From NCBI GenBank assembly GCA_031272005.1, contig JAISUQ010000165.1:1-6565 (forward strand): a stretch of DNA of 6,565 nt, read 5' to 3'. The position numbers and the translations under genes are program-made. Of this stretch, positions 4,540 through 6,565 are shown one piece after another. The notes under the pieces are model-generated. The model made no database searches. It was not told the origin of the DNA and saw nothing but the letters and a program-made list of their open reading frames with translations. The stretch's first letter is position 1. The number at the start of each line of letters is the position of its first letter. Origin of the DNA: Coriobacteriales bacterium (GTDB lineage Bacteria > Actinomycetota > Coriobacteriia > Coriobacteriales > UBA8131).

Positions 4540-5790
4540 ATTCAGGCATACTCGGCATTCACTGACGAAGTCGATGATGTTCAGGCGGCGGTAGCGGCGA
4601 TACTCGCCCAGATCCCTCTCGATAAGCTGTTGACGAATTCCATTGGATTGATTGGCTGTCAGGCCTACTACATCGAGTCGGGCGTGGTGGCGGCACTGCA
4701 GCAAGCCCTGCCCTTCGACATCATCGGGCAGACCACCATTGCCGGCACGGCCAAAGATGCCACCGATCTCTCGGTGTTGACCCTGATGGTCTGGACCAGC
4801 GACGAGCTGGTCTTTGCCACCAGCCTCAGCGCCCCGATAGCTTCCGAGGACGAAGCGATAGTCATAGCAAGCTATCAAGATGCGCTGGCCGCCGCTGGGC
4901 AGCCCACCGGGTTGCCCGCCGGGCAACCCACCGGGCAACCCGCCGGGCAACCAGCCGGGCAGCCAGCCAACCACCCCGCCAACCACCCCGCCGGGCAGCC
5001 GGCCTTCATGCTCACCTATGCGCCCCTGTTGCTCACTGTGGGCGGCGACTTCTTCGTCAACACGCTGGATGCCGCGAGCGGCGGTGTGCCCAACTTCGGC
5101 ACCCTGGCGGTAGACCATACGCTCGACTACCATCTCTCCCAGGTCATCTATCAGGGTGCAGGCTATAGCGACCGGCTGGCTCTGGTGCTGGTCTATGGCG
5201 ACGTGCAGCCGCGTTACTATCTGGCGACAATCTCCGACGAGAAGGTCTTTGCTGAGAGCGGCCTGGTGACGAAGAGCTCCGGCAATCAGGTGATGGCCGT
5301 CAACGGCAAGCCGGCAGTGGAATTCCTCAAGGAAAAAGGCCTGGCCACAGATGCCAACGGCGTAATGGAAGGAGTCAACTCCTTTCCCTATATCGTCGAT
5401 TTCAACGATGGCACCGACCCGGTGATCCGCGTCATCTTTGCTACCACCCCGGAAGGCTATGCCGTCTGCCTGGGAGACGTGCCGGAGGGCTCCACGCTTT
5501 CGGTGGGCTACTTCGACGACGAGGAGATTCTGCGCTCCACCGGTGGCAAGCTGGCTGAGTTGGAACTCTCCGGCGCCCATATGGTGCTGATCTATTCCTG
5601 CATCGGCCGCTACTTCAACCTTGGCTTCACCCCGGAGCGCGGGCTGGACCTGATCCACAAATATCTGGGCGGCTCCGGCCTGCCCTATACCGAGACCTAT
5701 TCCGGTGGCGAAATCTGCCCGGTCGACGCCCGCGGCGGCGGCCTGGCCAACCGGTTCCACAACAGCACCTTCATCGCCCTGGTGCTGTAA
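4537..5790 (+). CDS. FIST N/C domain protein, putative cytoplasmic ligand sensor
   Basis: The 417-residue protein has no signal peptide or membrane segment. The FIST_N part (about 30-220) includes SIGLIGCQAYY (35-45), the segment FDIIGQTTIAGTA (60-72) and, after the repeat, the strand FMLTYAPLLLTVGGD and VPNFGTLAVD (184-193). The FIST_C part (about 245-417) includes GKPAVEFLKEKG, MVLIYSCIGRYF (349-360) and the closing GGEICP...NRFHNSTFIALVL, which is the family's typical end. FIST domains are regarded as small-molecule sensors, often next to or fused with signalling domains; the ligand is unknown here. Nine tetrapeptide repeats (121-156) are inserted in the N-domain between a helix and the next strand. 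The histidine kinase gene begins 24 nt downstream, so the two are very likely co-transcribed and act together. The domain call is good; ligand and mechanism are inference. Confidence 0.87.
   Translation: MIQAYSAFTDEVDDVQAAVAAILAQIPLDKLLTNSIGLIGCQAYYIESGVVAALQQALPFDIIGQTTIAGTAKDATDLSVLTLMVWTSDELVFATSLSAPIASEDEAIVIASYQDALAAAGQPTGLPAGQPTGQPAGQPAGQPANHPANHPAGQPAFMLTYAPLLLTVGGDFFVNTLDAASGGVPNFGTLAVDHTLDYHLSQVIYQGAGYSDRLALVLVYGDVQPRYYLATISDEKVFAESGLVTKSSGNQVMAVNGKPAVEFLKEKGLATDANGVMEGVNSFPYIVDFNDGTDPVIRVIFATTPEGYAVCLGDVPEGSTLSVGYFDDEEILRSTGGKLAELELSGAHMVLIYSCIGRYFNLGFTPERGLDLIHKYLGGSGLPYTETYSGGEICPVDARGGGLANRFHNSTFIALVL
4897..5004 (+). repeat. Nine 12-bp units coding a GQPA-type tetrapeptide repeat in the FIST protein
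   Basis: The 108 bases code exactly nine tetrapeptides: five or six of the GQPA/GQPT type, one GLPA, two identical NHPA (AACCACCCCGCC twice) and a final GQPA. Every unit has Pro in the third place and Ala or Thr in the fourth. The variant unit creates a perfect 9-bp inverted repeat: GGGTTGCCC (4909-4917) and GGGCAACCC (4921-4929) with a 3-base loop. Copy-number changes of whole units would keep the frame and only alter loop length. Confidence 0.95.
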
Positions 5791-5814
5791 TCGGCAAGGC
5801 TGGATAAGGCAAAG

Positions 5815-6565
5815 ATGGCAGACACAGGCAACAATGAGCTGACGACCCTGCAGCGCGAGGTGCGCCGTCTGCAACGGGAGCTGGACAAGTGCAATGTCCA
5901 GATCACCCGGATTCAGAACAACAATCAGGCCAAGGCCCAGTTCGCCGAGATAGTGCTGGCGGAGCGTTCGCGCCTGGAGCGCAACATGAACCTGATGCTG
6001 GCCAACAGCCGCGACTTCGTGCTGTTCTTCGACGTCGACGGCGACCTGATTTTTGTCACCGACTCCTTCGTCCGCGCCATCGGCGCTCAGAGCCCCGGCA
6101 TGGTCAAGGGCAAGAACGCCTTCACGCTGATGGCCGAGCTGATGCCCCGGGAAGTCACCCTGCAAGTCAAGAAGTACTCCGACGCCATCTTTGCCGGCGC
6201 TGAGCTGCCGCCTTTGGAGCTGCAGACCCAGGCTGATCTGGACAAGAGCGGGCAGCTGCGCGACTACCATATCAACATCTCCAAGATGAGCAACGAGGCC
6301 GGCGAGCATGAGGGTTGGCTCTGCATCTTCTACGATGTCAGCGACCTGGTGCAGGCCAAACGCGACGCCGAGCAGGCCAACCAGGCCAAGTCGGACTTTC
6401 TGGCCACCGTCTCCCACGAGATCCGGACACCGATGAACGCCATCGTCGGCCTGACCCGGATGATGGAGGTCACGCCGCTGTCTGACCAGCAGCGCGGTTA
6501 TCTGAACAAGATGAAGATCTCCTCCAATACCTTGCTGGACCTGATCAATGGCATCCTGGATTTCT
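5815..6565 (+). CDS. Soluble PAS-domain sensor histidine kinase, 5' part (3' end outside window)
   Basis: 250 residues are visible from ATG 5815, which has AAGG (5806-5809) 5 nt upstream. Residues about 7-60 are Gln/Arg/Glu-rich with regular Leu spacing (ELTTLQREVRRLQRELDK), a likely coiled coil for dimerisation. Residues about 62-178 form a PAS domain (FVLFFDVDGDLIFVTDSFVRAIG... to WLCIFYDVSDLVQAK). The HisKA domain then begins, with the H-box DFLATVSHEIRTPMNAIVGL; His201 (codon 6415-6417) is the expected phosphorylated residue. There is no membrane segment, so the kinase is cytoplasmic and should sense an internal signal. The catalytic ATPase domain, and any receiver or Hpt domain, lie beyond the window; the H-box type (SHEIRTPMNAI) is common in hybrid kinases. 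It follows the FIST gene by 24 nt and probably takes its signal from that protein, which is inference. Confidence 0.93.
   Translation, partial: MADTGNNELTTLQREVRRLQRELDKCNVQITRIQNNNQAKAQFAEIVLAERSRLERNMNLMLANSRDFVLFFDVDGDLIFVTDSFVRAIGAQSPGMVKGKNAFTLMAELMPREVTLQVKKYSDAIFAGAELPPLELQTQADLDKSGQLRDYHINISKMSNEAGEHEGWLCIFYDVSDLVQAKRDAEQANQAKSDFLATVSHEIRTPMNAIVGLTRMMEVTPLSDQQRGYLNKMKISSNTLLDLINGILDF

Noticed and set aside
4366..6417. 683-codon open frame on the minus strand across rarD end, FIST and kinase
   Set aside because: It lies antisense to three frames with clear domain motifs. Its protein is low-complexity, rich in Gln/His/Gly, and the GGLPG stretch is just the reverse of the FIST repeat. 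GC-rich codon use commonly leaves such frames open.
1..6565. tRNA, rRNA, CRISPR array, insertion-sequence transposase or phage genes
   Set aside because: None seen. The short repeats are tandem or in-frame and lack the spacer pattern of a CRISPR array, and no frame shows transposase or integrase motifs.

Overview
The window is a high-GC, gene-dense bacterial chromosome segment. It holds the translation-formylation and rRNA-modification cluster def / fmt / rsmB, then a rarD-type transporter, then a two-gene sensory unit made of a FIST-domain protein and a soluble PAS-histidine kinase. The organism is not certain. RsmB has a motif I reading EVGAGRGGKT and a very short linker before the methyltransferase domain. 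Together with a small membrane-anchored beta-rich protein and the FIST + kinase pair, this reminds me most of Coriobacteriia (Actinomycetota). That is an inference from memory, not a measured placement.

Layout. Positions 1-350 hold the 3' end of peptide deformylase (def). A gene on the opposite strand (428-853, small membrane-anchored protein, unknown function) separates it from fmt. The 300-base divergent gap 854-1153 contains a hairpin-rich element bounded by imperfect inverted repeats (977-1085), a perfect 17-bp tandem duplication (1111-1144) and the fmt ribosome binding site. fmt (1154-2080), rsmB (2077-3510) and rarD (3507-4454) form one tightly coupled unit: each junction is a 4-nt stop/start overlap (GTGA, then ATGA). 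The unit ends at a plausible intrinsic terminator over the rarD stop codon (4436-4468). About 20 bases later an extended -10 promoter (TGC-TATATT, 4491-4499) can start the FIST (4537-5790) and histidine kinase (5815-6565, cut by the window end) unit.

How the genes work together. Fmt formylates initiator Met-tRNA, deformylase removes the formyl group from new proteins, and RsmB methylates a 16S rRNA cytosine; this is a classic bacterial neighbourhood. RarD is an EamA-family membrane transporter carried in the same unit. The FIST protein is probably a cytoplasmic ligand-binding sensor and the kinase next to it its likely partner.

The most unusual signal is short tandem repeats inside otherwise conserved proteins. 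RsmB begins with a tripeptide (x-x-Lys) tail built on a 9-bp period, and it carries a pentapeptide repeat (15-bp period) after its catalytic motif VI. The FIST protein carries nine tetrapeptide units (12-bp period). All three keep the reading frame, while two 17-bp duplications lie in non-coding DNA. This looks like a genome that expands short repeats and tolerates them as surface tails and loops.
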